Shown here piece after piece: positions 7,637 to 14,631 of a stretch of 20,007 nucleotides of DNA. Made by a program: the position numbers and the translations under genes. The notes beneath the pieces are model-generated. The model did not search any database and had not been told where the DNA came from. It saw only the letters and a program-made list of their open reading frames with translations. Every line of letters begins with the position of its first letter. The first letter of the stretch is position 1. Source of the stretch: JAPLJQ01 sp037143735 (GTDB taxonomy: Bacteria; Desulfobacterota; Syntrophia; Syntrophales; UBA2185). The stretch covers positions 1-20,007 of the forward strand of contig JBAWYD010000039.1 in assembly GCA_037143735.1 (NCBI GenBank), read 5' to 3'.

Positions 7637-8629
7637 TCAGCCGAAATCCTGAATGTTGTCTTTTGATACGTGAGTCAGATAATCGCACAGTTTTGACATG
7701 TCATCCGGAAGGGGCAAAGAGAATGAAAGTTTTTCATGGCTGACGGGGTGGGCAAAACCGATTTCGCTTGCGTGCAAAGCCTGACGTTTCATCGCTTTCA
7801 GTTTTGCTCTCAGAAGGGGATTTTCAACGGCATTGGCCCTCCCGGGACTGCCATACACATTGTCTCCCACCACAGGATAGCCGGCAGCATTCAGATGGAC
7901 CCTGATTTGATGCGTTCTGCCCGTCTTTATATCTACCGCAAGCAGGGTTGCGATCCCGTAGCTTTCAAGAACGCGCCAGCACGTGAGGGCATCCTTTCCC
8001 CTCCGGCTTCTTGTGGACATCCTTTTCCGGTCTGTGGGATGTCTCCCCACCGGCACATCGATGATCCCTTCGTTTTCTTTCGGATTTCCATAAACCAGAG
8101 CCTTGTATATCTTTCGAACCTGATGCTGCTTGAACTGGAGGGCAAGCCCCCGATGGGCCGCATCCGACTTTGCCACGACAAGCAGGCCCGACGTATGCTT
8201 ATCCAGACGGTGGACGATTCCCGGGCGCAGGACGCCGCCTATTCCGGACAGGTCCCTGCAATGAAAGAGCAACGCGTTGACCAGCGTTCCCTGTTGATTT
8301 CCCGCCGCCGGATGGACGACCATTCCCGCAGGCTTATCAATCACGAGAATATGCGTATCCTCATAAATGATGCTCAGGGGGATATTCTGGGGGAGGGCGC
8401 GATCAGGGTTTGGCTCTCGTCTTTGAAAGGTAACGACATCCCCTTCTTTTAACCTGTAGCTTACCTTGGGATGGACAAGATTGACCCGCACCAGCCCTTC
8501 ATCCACCACTCTCCTGACCTGTGAACGGGATAAATCCACGACTTTTCCGGACAGGAAGACATCCAGCCTGCCCCCCGTTTCATGGGGAAGGACAGTGAAC
8601 TCATGGATGTCCCCGTTATGTAAATCCAT
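7637..8629 (-). CDS. rluD: Ribosomal large subunit pseudouridine synthase, RluD/RluA family
   Basis: The enzyme isomerises specific uridines of 23S rRNA to pseudouridine; RluD modifies helix 69 (positions 1911, 1915 and 1917 in E. coli). The 330-residue protein has an N-terminal S4 RNA-binding domain (about 18-75, GGRLDVFLSGKVVDLSRSQVRR onward) and the RluA-family catalytic domain with HRLDKHTSG at 140-148, in which D143 is the catalytic aspartate. The S4 domain and overall length favour RluD over RluA. The ATG at 8629 is 11 bases after the selA stop, and no clear Shine-Dalgarno is seen, so it is probably coupled to selA translation. The exact target site cannot be read from sequence. Confidence 0.93.
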   Translation of the reverse strand: MDLHNGDIHEFTVLPHETGGRLDVFLSGKVVDLSRSQVRRVVDEGLVRVNLVHPKVSYRLKEGDVVTFQRREPNPDRALPQNIPLSIIYEDTHILVIDKPAGMVVHPAAGNQQGTLVNALLFHCRDLSGIGGVLRPGIVHRLDKHTSGLLVVAKSDAAHRGLALQFKQHQVRKIYKALVYGNPKENEGIIDVPVGRHPTDRKRMSTRSRRGKDALTCWRVLESYGIATLLAVDIKTGRTHQIRVHLNAAGYPVVGDNVYGSPGRANAVENPLLRAKLKAMKRQALHASEIGFAHPVSHEKLSFSLPLPDDMSKLCDYLTHVSKDNIQDFG

Positions 8630-8640
8630 CGTTTATACCG

Positions 8641-10053
8641 TCATGATGACATGGCGTATTTCAGCCCGTCTCTGATGAAAGAATACTCTTCCTCTGCGAT
8701 GGTTCGAAGATCAAACAGGACTTCATTATCAGAGATACGTGCAATGATCGGCACGTCCGGACGTCTTAAACGTTCCTCCAGGCTGCCGGGAGACAGTTGT
8801 TTTGATGTAATGCTGATCAGCATGGTCGGAATTTCCTGTGTGGGAAGAGCCCCCCCCCCTGCCATGGAGAAACCCTTTTTCAACGACAGGGTCAATCCTT
8901 CAAAACGTTCCTTTCTCAACATAGCCAGAAGCTTTTTGGCCCGTCTGGATACATCGGAAACCGGCTCGGTCAACATTCTCAACACCCTGAGATGAGAAAC
9001 GGCTTTCCCCGGCCTGAGATATTGCATCATCGTTCCCTCCAATGCCGCCAGGGTTAATTTATCGATGCGAAGCGCCCGGTTCAGGGGATTTTTCTTGATC
9101 CGCTGAAGGATGTCCTTCTTCCCGAGAATGATTCCCGCCTGGGGACCGCCCAGGAGCTTATCCCCGCTGAAGGTGATCACATCCACCCCGGTTTCCAGGA
9201 CGTCGCAGACAGTGGGTTCTCTCTCGAGACCGTAGCAATCCAGCTCTGCAAAACAGCCGCTTCCCAGATCATGCATGACGGGAATATCATGTTTTTTTCC
9301 CAAGGCGACCAGTTCGCGAATTTCCGCCTCTTCCGTAAAACCCACTATTTTGAAATTACTCGTATGGACCTTCATGATGAGGCCGGTTTCCGGTCCAATG
9401 CCTCTTTCGTAATCCGACAGGCGCGTCCGGTTTGTTGTTCCCACCTCACACAGGCGGGCGCCACTTTTCTCCATCACATCCGGTATCCGGAATTCACCTC
9501 CGATTTCAATCAGTTCGCCCCTCGAAACGAGCGCCTCTCTCCCCTGAGCCAGGGTGTTGATGACGAGCAGTACCGCCGCGGCGTTGTTGTTGACGACAAG
9601 GGCATCCTCCGCGCCGGACAGCTCGCAAAGGAGCCTCTGTACATGATTATAGCGGAGGCCTCTCTCTCCTTTCTCCAGATCAAACTCCAGATTTGAATAT
9701 CCTGCGGCGACATCAGCGATTCTTGCCAGTGCTTCTGCACAGAGGGGCGCCCGGCCCAGGTTGGTATGCAGAATCACCCCTGTTGCATTCACGACCCTCC
9801 GCAGTCGATACTGATGCAGACTATCAATGATTTCCATCACCTGATCAGCAACCCGTTTTTCTTCAGGCAGGCGGACATCCAAGGTATTTTTTTTTGCCAT
9901 AATCTCCTGTCTCAGCACCTCAACGACAGAACGACATACCGACTTCACAATGCTTCTGGGGGTTTCAGCAAAGGCGCCGCTCTTTTCGATAATGAGCATC
10001 ACCTCATCAATCTTCGGAAGACTCTTCAACAACTCTTTCTTGTGACCATCCAT
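8641..10053 (-). CDS. selA: L-seryl-tRNA(Sec) selenium transferase (selenocysteine synthase)
   Basis: SelA converts seryl-tRNA(Sec) to selenocysteyl-tRNA(Sec) with selenophosphate, using pyridoxal phosphate in a large ring-shaped decamer. The 470-residue length matches bacterial SelA. The N-terminal helical domain (about 1-65, KIDEVMLIIEK, TPRSIVKSVC) is the tRNA(Sec)-binding part, and VVNATGVILHTNLGRAPL near 87-104 is a strong family signature. The PLP-binding lysine is K299 in FSGDKLLGGPQAG. The ATG at 10053 has AAAAGGGA about ten bases upstream. It lies between a HemW-like gene (57 bases upstream) and rluD. Its usual partner selB, the selC tRNA and selD are not in the window. Its presence implies selenoproteins, for example formate dehydrogenase or glycine reductase, elsewhere in the genome. 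Confidence 0.97.
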   Translation of the reverse strand: MDGHKKELLKSLPKIDEVMLIIEKSGAFAETPRSIVKSVCRSVVEVLRQEIMAKKNTLDVRLPEEKRVADQVMEIIDSLHQYRLRRVVNATGVILHTNLGRAPLCAEALARIADVAAGYSNLEFDLEKGERGLRYNHVQRLLCELSGAEDALVVNNNAAAVLLVINTLAQGREALVSRGELIEIGGEFRIPDVMEKSGARLCEVGTTNRTRLSDYERGIGPETGLIMKVHTSNFKIVGFTEEAEIRELVALGKKHDIPVMHDLGSGCFAELDCYGLEREPTVCDVLETGVDVITFSGDKLLGGPQAGIILGKKDILQRIKKNPLNRALRIDKLTLAALEGTMMQYLRPGKAVSHLRVLRMLTEPVSDVSRRAKKLLAMLRKERFEGLTLSLKKGFSMAGGGALPTQEIPTMLISITSKQLSPGSLEERLRRPDVPIIARISDNEVLFDLRTIAEEEYSFIRDGLKYAMSS

Positions 10054-10110
10054 TTTTCACGATCCCTTTTCAAGATGCCTTAAAAAATCATCACATATCA
10101 CGATGTAATA

Positions 10111-11361
10111 TCACTCTAAAGCGACCCGCGCCCTGCAGAAATCACGAAAGTTGTTCACGGCAATAAAAAATTCCCGCATCATGATGACCCACATATAACA
10201 TCCCCGTTTTGTCAGGTAGAAATAGGGCTTGCGGTATCGTAAACCGCCTGCAAGGGAAAAAGCAAGAATATCAGGCCACAGTACCCGGTGGAAAATGCCA
10301 CCGTATTTTTCCTTCAAAGCCGGGACATGCAATTTCATTCCGAAGAGCTTCATGAGAAAATCATAGCGCATCCGGTCTTTCCCGGAAAACCTCCGAAAGG
10401 CCATCACAGGCATTTCGCCTCTTGCAACCTGTGCAATGTATTTTACAATGTCGAATGTATTTGCATAGCACATTCCGTTCAAATAACCAACAGATCCACT
10501 CCCGAGACCCGCATATTCATCATAATCGACAATATACTCATCGATCATCGCCGCCTTTTTTGAAAAGCACCAGGCCGACGAGAACCGGTACGGGGGAACA
10601 AGCCGTTCCACAATCCGATGATAAAACTGTTCCTCTTTCCCGTAATTGACCTGTCCGAAGGTTTTATAAACGGTATCCCGCGTCAAGTCTGACACCATGA
10701 GGGGGTAATAGGTAATCTGATCCATCCCGATTTCCAGCAGAATGTCCAGATCCCTGTCAAGAATGCTCACGGTCTGGGAGGGAAAATTGAACATCATATC
10801 GGCATTGAGGGTATCGAAATGTCCGAGGGCCTGCAATAAACGCTCGGCAACAGCTTCGCCGCTCCCGTATTTTTCGTATCGATCCATATCTTTGAGGAGC
10901 CGATTATCAAAGCTCTGTATGCCGACCGAAAGCCGGTTTACACCGATTCGTTTCAGAGCAGTCATGTTTTTATCCGTCAGATGATTCGGGTTGGTCTCGA
11001 CAGACATTTCCCGGAGAGGAAAAGATTGTTTGGCCAAAAAGAGTGTCTCCTCGAGCTCTTCCATCATCACGGTCGGCGTTCCGCCACCGACATAGACACC
11101 GCTGAATGCATAACCAAGCTTGCGATAAAGGACAATCTCTTTTCTCAGGGCGTGGTGATAGTCCCGACAGAGAGATTCATTAAATGCGACACGATGGAAG
11201 GAACAATAGGGACAGAGTTGTTCGCAAAAGGGGATATGAATATAAAGAAGACGTGGCTTTGTGACGTCCCGGGGGGTAAGGTCTGGTGTCCCTCCGTCAT
11301 CAAATTTCATTGCCCTTGCAAATTCCTGTTTCACTTTCCTGGTAATGATGGCGTTCAACAA
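10111..11361 (-). CDS. Radical SAM protein of the HemW/HemN-like (coproporphyrinogen oxidase-like) family
   Basis: A 416-residue radical SAM enzyme. YIHIPFCEQLCPYCSF holds the 4Fe-4S cysteines C46, C50 and C53 in CX3CX2C, and GVYVGGGTPT at 88-97 binds the SAM amino group. The motif ends CxF, as in the heme chaperone HemW, and lacks the fourth cysteine (CxC) of true HemN, so it is probably not a coproporphyrinogen III dehydrogenase. VNRLSVGIQSFD further on also fits the family. The C-terminal 50 residues (LTKRGCYMWVIMM and following) are not standard HemW as I recall it. The frame is limited upstream by a stop at 11370-11368, so the earliest start is TTG at 11361; TTG at 11358 or ATG at 11310 are alternatives with weak ribosome-binding sites. 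It is the first gene before selA. Function, heme delivery or another radical reaction, is unresolved. Confidence 0.85.
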   Translation of the reverse strand: MLNAIITRKVKQEFARAMKFDDGGTPDLTPRDVTKPRLLYIHIPFCEQLCPYCSFHRVAFNESLCRDYHHALRKEIVLYRKLGYAFSGVYVGGGTPTVMMEELEETLFLAKQSFPLREMSVETNPNHLTDKNMTALKRIGVNRLSVGIQSFDNRLLKDMDRYEKYGSGEAVAERLLQALGHFDTLNADMMFNFPSQTVSILDRDLDILLEIGMDQITYYPLMVSDLTRDTVYKTFGQVNYGKEEQFYHRIVERLVPPYRFSSAWCFSKKAAMIDEYIVDYDEYAGLGSGSVGYLNGMCYANTFDIVKYIAQVARGEMPVMAFRRFSGKDRMRYDFLMKLFGMKLHVPALKEKYGGIFHRVLWPDILAFSLAGGLRYRKPYFYLTKRGCYMWVIMMREFFIAVNNFRDFCRARVALE

Positions 11362-11395
11362 TGGTTTTTACTCTCTATGAGATTCAGATAATGAG

Positions 11396-11436
11396 ACGTT
11401 TGAAAAACGTGTTCTTCGAGGCGGTCGAAGTTTTTT
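11396..11436 (+). terminator. Tandem hairpins with T6 tail (intrinsic terminator-like)
   Basis: Two adjacent inverted repeats occur: ACGTTT-GAA-AAACGT (11396-11410) and CTTCGA-GGCGG-TCGAAG (11414-11430). The second is followed directly by TTTTTT (11431-11436), which on the plus strand has the form of an intrinsic terminator. No plus-strand gene precedes it, since the HemW-like gene runs the other way. It could block antisense or stray readthrough into def, or act as a leader structure for the minus-strand transcript. Confidence 0.45.
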
Positions 11437-11453
11437 CGTCATATTTATGCAGG

Positions 11454-11482
11454 GGAATAACAAACATCCGTCAAATTATCAA
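11454..11482 (-). promoter_or_regulatory. Tentative promoter for the HemW-like/selA/rluD/pgeF run
   Basis: On the minus strand TTGATA (11482-11477) and TATTCC (11459-11454) are separated by 17 bases. A competing pair is TTGACG (11474-11469) with TGCATA (11451-11446), also 17 bases apart. Either places the start upstream of the tandem hairpins, leaving them in the transcript leader. The region is divergent, so a promoter is expected, but which pair is used is uncertain. Confidence 0.3.
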
Positions 11483-11506
11483 GGGTAATTGAAATTTACC
11501 ATCCTC

Positions 11507-11535
11507 TTGAAATAACGGATAAGGGATGTTATAGA
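11507..11535 (+). promoter_or_regulatory. Likely sigma-70 promoter for def
   Basis: TTGAAA (11507-11512) and TATAGA (11530-11535) are separated by exactly 17 bases, each matching five and four or more consensus positions. The predicted start near 11542 gives a 5' leader of about 30 bases before the def ATG at 11571, with GGGAG as ribosome-binding site at suitable distance. This is the best-formed promoter in the window. Confidence 0.6.
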
Positions 11536-11570
11536 ACCATGCTGCACAGACTTCATATCGGGAGCATGGG

Positions 11571-12140
11571 ATGTCACACAGGATCGTTTTAACATTATGG
11601 ACGGACGAAAAGATCAATGAAGAGGAAACCCGTATTTTGAGGAAGCCCTCTATTGAAATACCGGTCCCCTTCGACGACGAGCGAAAACGGGATATCCAGA
11701 CCCTGATCGACACATTCCTGGGAAGAAACGATGGCGTTGGTCTCGCGGCGCCTCAGATCGGTATCGCCAGAAGAATCATCGTCTTCAAAAACAAGGGGTT
11801 TGATGAAAAAAGCTGGTCGAAAAGCGACAAGGATTACGATGTTCTGATCAATCCCCGGATTACCCAGGCCCGCGGGGATATGGTGACAATGCCGGAAGGC
11901 TGCCTCTCCTGCCCGGAAATTCAGGTCGAAATCAGCAGGTTTCCCGAGATCAAGGTCCGGGCCTGTGATGCAGCGGGTCGTAAAATAAGCAGGCGATACA
12001 CGGATTACCTGGCCCGGATTGTCCAGCATGAGATGGATCATCTTGATGGAAAACTCATCGTCGATTACGATGGCGCATTGTATATTCCAAAAAAGAAACA
12101 GGAATTTTTCGCAGCTTTTTTCGGTAAGAAGGAGAAGTGA
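11571..12140 (+). CDS. def: Peptide deformylase
   Basis: The enzyme removes the formyl group from the N-terminal methionine of new proteins as they leave the ribosome, using a bound divalent metal, usually Fe2+. The 189-residue protein shows the three family motifs: GVGLAAPQ (55-62), EGCLS (109-113, metal ligand C111) and HEMDH (153-157, metal ligands H153 and H157, catalytic E154). The ATG at 11571 has GGGAG six bases upstream. The N-terminal 30 residues are slightly longer than in E. coli Def, and the C-terminal KKKQEFFAAFFGKKEK tail is basic. The usual partner fmt (methionyl-tRNA formyltransferase) is not adjacent; def stands as its own transcription unit here. Confidence 0.96.
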   Translation: MSHRIVLTLWTDEKINEEETRILRKPSIEIPVPFDDERKRDIQTLIDTFLGRNDGVGLAAPQIGIARRIIVFKNKGFDEKSWSKSDKDYDVLINPRITQARGDMVTMPEGCLSCPEIQVEISRFPEIKVRACDAAGRKISRRYTDYLARIVQHEMDHLDGKLIVDYDGALYIPKKKQEFFAAFFGKKEK

Positions 12141-12217
12141 GATGGACGCAGAGGGGAACTGCCGTCTCCTGAAACCCCCTTACGAAATCGGGAAGTAAAA
12201 CCATTCGCTTTTCCTAC

Positions 12218-12246
12218 TTGACACGCCACAGGTGCTGTGTTACAGC
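12218..12246 (+). promoter_or_regulatory. Tentative promoter with internal CACAG/CTGTG dyad
   Basis: A perfect -35 box TTGACA (12218-12223) is followed 17 bases later by TACAGC (12241-12246), a weak -10. Between them lies the inverted repeat CACAG-GTG-CTGTG (12227-12239), a possible operator in the spacer. A start near 12252 would give the TPR gene a leader of about 55 bases. The weak -10 would suit a promoter needing an activator that binds the dyad, but this is inference. Confidence 0.35.
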
Positions 12247-12307
12247 TTTCAACGGCCGGGATTTTCTCGTTGCATAATCGCCAAAACCCTTTAAATGACA
12301 AGATGAT

Positions 12308-12979
12308 ATGCATGACAATGACTTGAAGGAAAAAGCGGAATTTCTTTCATCGGCCCAGGCGTATTTAGATCAGAGTTTGTATATGGAGGCCCTTGATCTT
12401 GCGGAGGCGTGGCTCAAACTGCACTCCATGGATGCCGATGCAAATATTGTAAGCTGCCATGCCCTGACGAAGATGGGGAAGCTTGAGCAGGTCGATGAAC
12501 TTCTTGGACGTGTTGAGGATCAGATATTACGGCTGTCAAAAATCTTCATGGTCATGGGAGATATCTGTCTGGAAGGCGGTTTAACCACCGAGGCGGTCAG
12601 GTTTTACCGGAAGTTCATGGCCATGAACCCCGAATCGAAAGATGCCCAAAAATTATCCATTAAAATTCCGGCACTTACATCTGATACGCATGAGCCATCC
12701 CATGAAATGGAAGAGGAACATTATGAAGAAGTAAGCCGGATAGCCCCTGATTTCTATACGGTAACCCTTGCAGATCTTTACATCAAGCAGGGCTATCTCC
12801 AGATGGCGGCGGATGTCCTCAGTGAAATTCTGAACATTGATTCGGATAATCATGTGGCAGCCCGGAAGCTCGGTGATGTCAACACCATGCTGAGAAACAA
12901 AAAGCACAATGAGGAGGTGGTTCAGGAACTGACCCATTGGTTAAAAAATATTGACAGGATACGTTCTTATGCTTCCTGA
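12308..12979 (+). CDS. TPR-like repeat protein of unknown function
   Basis: I do not recognise a named family. The 223-residue protein has helical repeats of tetratricopeptide type: about 12-45 (AQAYLDQSLYMEALDLAEAWLKL), 46-75, 77-109 (IFMVMGDICLEGGLTTEAVRFYRKFM) and, after an acidic linker (about 121-142, rich in E), about 147-185 (YTVTLADLYIKQGYLQMAADVLSEIL). There is no signal peptide or membrane segment, so it is probably cytoplasmic and a scaffold for protein contacts. The ATG at 12308 lacks a clear ribosome-binding site. The next gene starts inside its 3' end (11-base overlap), so the two are probably co-translated. Its role cannot be read from sequence; TPR proteins in such bacteria also act in pilus or envelope assembly. 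Confidence 0.75.
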   Translation: MHDNDLKEKAEFLSSAQAYLDQSLYMEALDLAEAWLKLHSMDADANIVSCHALTKMGKLEQVDELLGRVEDQILRLSKIFMVMGDICLEGGLTTEAVRFYRKFMAMNPESKDAQKLSIKIPALTSDTHEPSHEMEEEHYEEVSRIAPDFYTVTLADLYIKQGYLQMAADVLSEILNIDSDNHVAARKLGDVNTMLRNKKHNEEVVQELTHWLKNIDRIRSYAS

Positions 12980-14057
12980 CGCCATGGTCTCTTCAAAGAG
13001 GATCTTGCGGATCCGGTCGGGACTTCCCCGTTTTCATGTGAATGCAATCCTTTTTTTGGACATGAAAAACATTCGCTATCTGACGGGTTTTACAGGCAGT
13101 GATGGCGCCTTGCTGATTGGACGTAAAGAACAGATCCTCATGGTTGACGGCCGCTATACGAATCAGGCAAAGAGAGAAGTCGAAGATGCGGAGGTTTTTG
13201 AGTACCGGGAAAAGGTCGATGGGATCGAAACCATTCTTACGGGCAGTGGCTTTAAATCCATAGGTTTTGAACCGGCGTCGATGAATGTGCATACTTATTT
13301 AAAACTGAAAGAAAAAATGAAAGGTGTGGCGCTCACACCCTTGTCCAGTGAAATCAGTGCCATCAGAACGGTTAAGGACGAGATGGAAATTGCCCACATG
13401 AAGAAGTCGTCCGATATTTCTTTTCAGGCCATGACGGCTGTGCAAGAGCTTATCAAGCCGGGGATGATGGAGAAGGACATTGCCCTGGAACTGGAATTCA
13501 GGATGGGGCGGTTCGGAGCGGAACAGATTGCCTTTCCCACCATCGTGGCCTCCGGCGCCAATTCGTCACTGCCCCATGCCAAACCGGGATCGCGCAGGAT
13601 TGAGAAGGGGGATGTGGTGATGATTGATTGCGGCGCCGTGTTTCAGGGCTACCATTCTGATGAGACCTGGACGTTCGTCATCGGGAATGGCCAGAACATG
13701 CAGAAGGAAGTGTATGCCGTGGTCAAGGAGGCCCATGACCGGGCCCTGGAGGCGGTGAAGCCCGGTGTGTTATGCAGGGAGGTTGACCGTGCGGCGAGAT
13801 CCTTTATAGAGAGTAAAACCCTCGGGGAATATTTTTCCCACGGTACAGGGCATGGGGTAGGCCTCGATGTTCATGAGGCGCCGCGGATCGCGAGCACATC
13901 GGAGCATGTATTGGAGACGGGCATGGTTGTGACCATAGAGCCGGGTGTCTATATTCCGAACCTCTGGGGGATACGGATTGAGGACATGGTTCTGGTGAAG
14001 GAAGGTGGATGTGAAGTCCTGACAAAAATGCCAAAGGATTTCACGGTATTGAATTAA
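12969..14057 (+). CDS. Xaa-Pro aminopeptidase/dipeptidase, M24B family
   Basis: A cytoplasmic metallopeptidase that removes an N-terminal residue next to proline, or splits Xaa-Pro dipeptides, with two Mn2+ or Co2+ ions. The protein has 362 residues: an N-terminal creatinase-like domain (about 1-130) and a pita-bread catalytic domain. The five metal ligands are D220 (MIDCG), D231 (HSDETW), H295 (GTGHGVG), E324 (TIEPGVY) and E338 (RIEDM), and the substrate-contact H203 lies in LPHAKPG. The frame is open back to a TTG at 12951, but the ATG at 12969 has AGGA nine bases upstream and gives an 11-base overlap with the TPR gene, so I prefer it. PepP and PepQ cannot be separated safely; the length and domain plan resemble the short PepQ-like or YpdF-type enzymes. 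Confidence 0.94.
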   Translation: MLPDAMVSSKRILRIRSGLPRFHVNAILFLDMKNIRYLTGFTGSDGALLIGRKEQILMVDGRYTNQAKREVEDAEVFEYREKVDGIETILTGSGFKSIGFEPASMNVHTYLKLKEKMKGVALTPLSSEISAIRTVKDEMEIAHMKKSSDISFQAMTAVQELIKPGMMEKDIALELEFRMGRFGAEQIAFPTIVASGANSSLPHAKPGSRRIEKGDVVMIDCGAVFQGYHSDETWTFVIGNGQNMQKEVYAVVKEAHDRALEAVKPGVLCREVDRAARSFIESKTLGEYFSHGTGHGVGLDVHEAPRIASTSEHVLETGMVVTIEPGVYIPNLWGIRIEDMVLVKEGGCEVLTKMPKDFTVLN

Positions 14058-14084
14058 TCATATCTTTGAAAATGTATGCAACTG

Positions 14085-14166
14085 GTCATTGCGAGGCACG
14101 CAGTGCCGTGGCAATCTCTTCGATAGTTAATGGGTTATGAGATTGATTCACTTCATTTGCAATGAC
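14085..14166. repeat. 82-bp palindromic dispersed repeat (two-arm copy)
   Basis: The left arm (14085-14118) opens with GTCATTGC and ends GCAATCTC; the right arm (14139-14166) opens with GAGATTGA and ends GCAATGAC, the inverse complement of the left arm's ends, around an AT-rich centre. It could fold as a long interrupted hairpin. It fills most of the 166-base gap between the M24B peptidase and gcvH, and shares its left arm with 3639-3672. It has no coding potential. It resembles the short palindromic intergenic elements that occur in many copies in some bacterial genomes. Confidence 0.65.
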
Positions 14167-14223
14167 GAACAGTGTGTTTTTAAAGATCTCATGGAACAAG
14201 CAATAGCAGCAGGAAGTTGAAAT

Positions 14224-14622
14224 ATGAAGGTTTTTCCGGACGATCTGTTTTACAATCGGGAACATGCATGGGTCAGGGTTGACGGTCATTTAGCGACAAT
14301 CGGCATTACGGATTATGCCCAGGAGAAAATGGGCGAAATTATTTCCGTCGAACTTCCCGAAGTGGATGTCTCCGTGGAGCTGGATGAGCCCTTTGGAACG
14401 ATAGAGTCTTCAAAGGGAGTGTTTGAGCTTATTTCCCCTCTCAGCGGTGACGTTATCAGTGTCAACGAAGATGTCATGGATGACATCGGCATTATCAACA
14501 GTGATCCCCACGACACGGGATGGATGATTGTCATAGACATGAGTGACCCGGAGGAGCTTGATGATCTTCTGGATTCGAGGGAATATCATGATTTCATCAT
14601 CAGGGAAGCGGAGGATGGGTGA
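14224..14622 (+). CDS. gcvH: Glycine cleavage system H protein (lipoyl carrier)
   Basis: GcvH carries the lipoyl arm that takes aminomethyl groups from the P protein to T and L proteins in glycine cleavage or synthesis, and in many bacteria also serves as the entry point for lipoyl-group assembly. The 132-residue length is typical. The lipoylated lysine is K64 in IESSKGVFEL, within the hybrid-barrel fold, and the C-terminal NSDPHDTGWMIVIDMSDPEELDDLL segment is standard for GcvH. AGGAAG precedes the ATG at 14224 with good spacing. The T, P and L genes are not here; instead the gene sits nine bases before a LipM-type octanoyltransferase, which supports a role as octanoyl acceptor. The KGVFEL in place of the usual KAxSDL around the lysine is a mild departure. 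Confidence 0.95.
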   Translation: MKVFPDDLFYNREHAWVRVDGHLATIGITDYAQEKMGEIISVELPEVDVSVELDEPFGTIESSKGVFELISPLSGDVISVNEDVMDDIGIINSDPHDTGWMIVIDMSDPEELDDLLDSREYHDFIIREAEDG

Positions 14623-14631
14623 ACCTGCCTG

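Noticed and set aside
7736..8452. Plus-strand open frame of 238 codons antisense to rluD
   Set aside because: It lies fully within rluD, whose catalytic HRLDKHTSG and S4 motifs are intact; the antisense product shows no family motif and has no ribosome-binding site. It is a shadow of rluD codon use.
14058..14223. Glycine riboswitch upstream of gcvH
   Set aside because: The gap is mostly the palindromic repeat and shows no paired aptamer-like domains that I could recognise.
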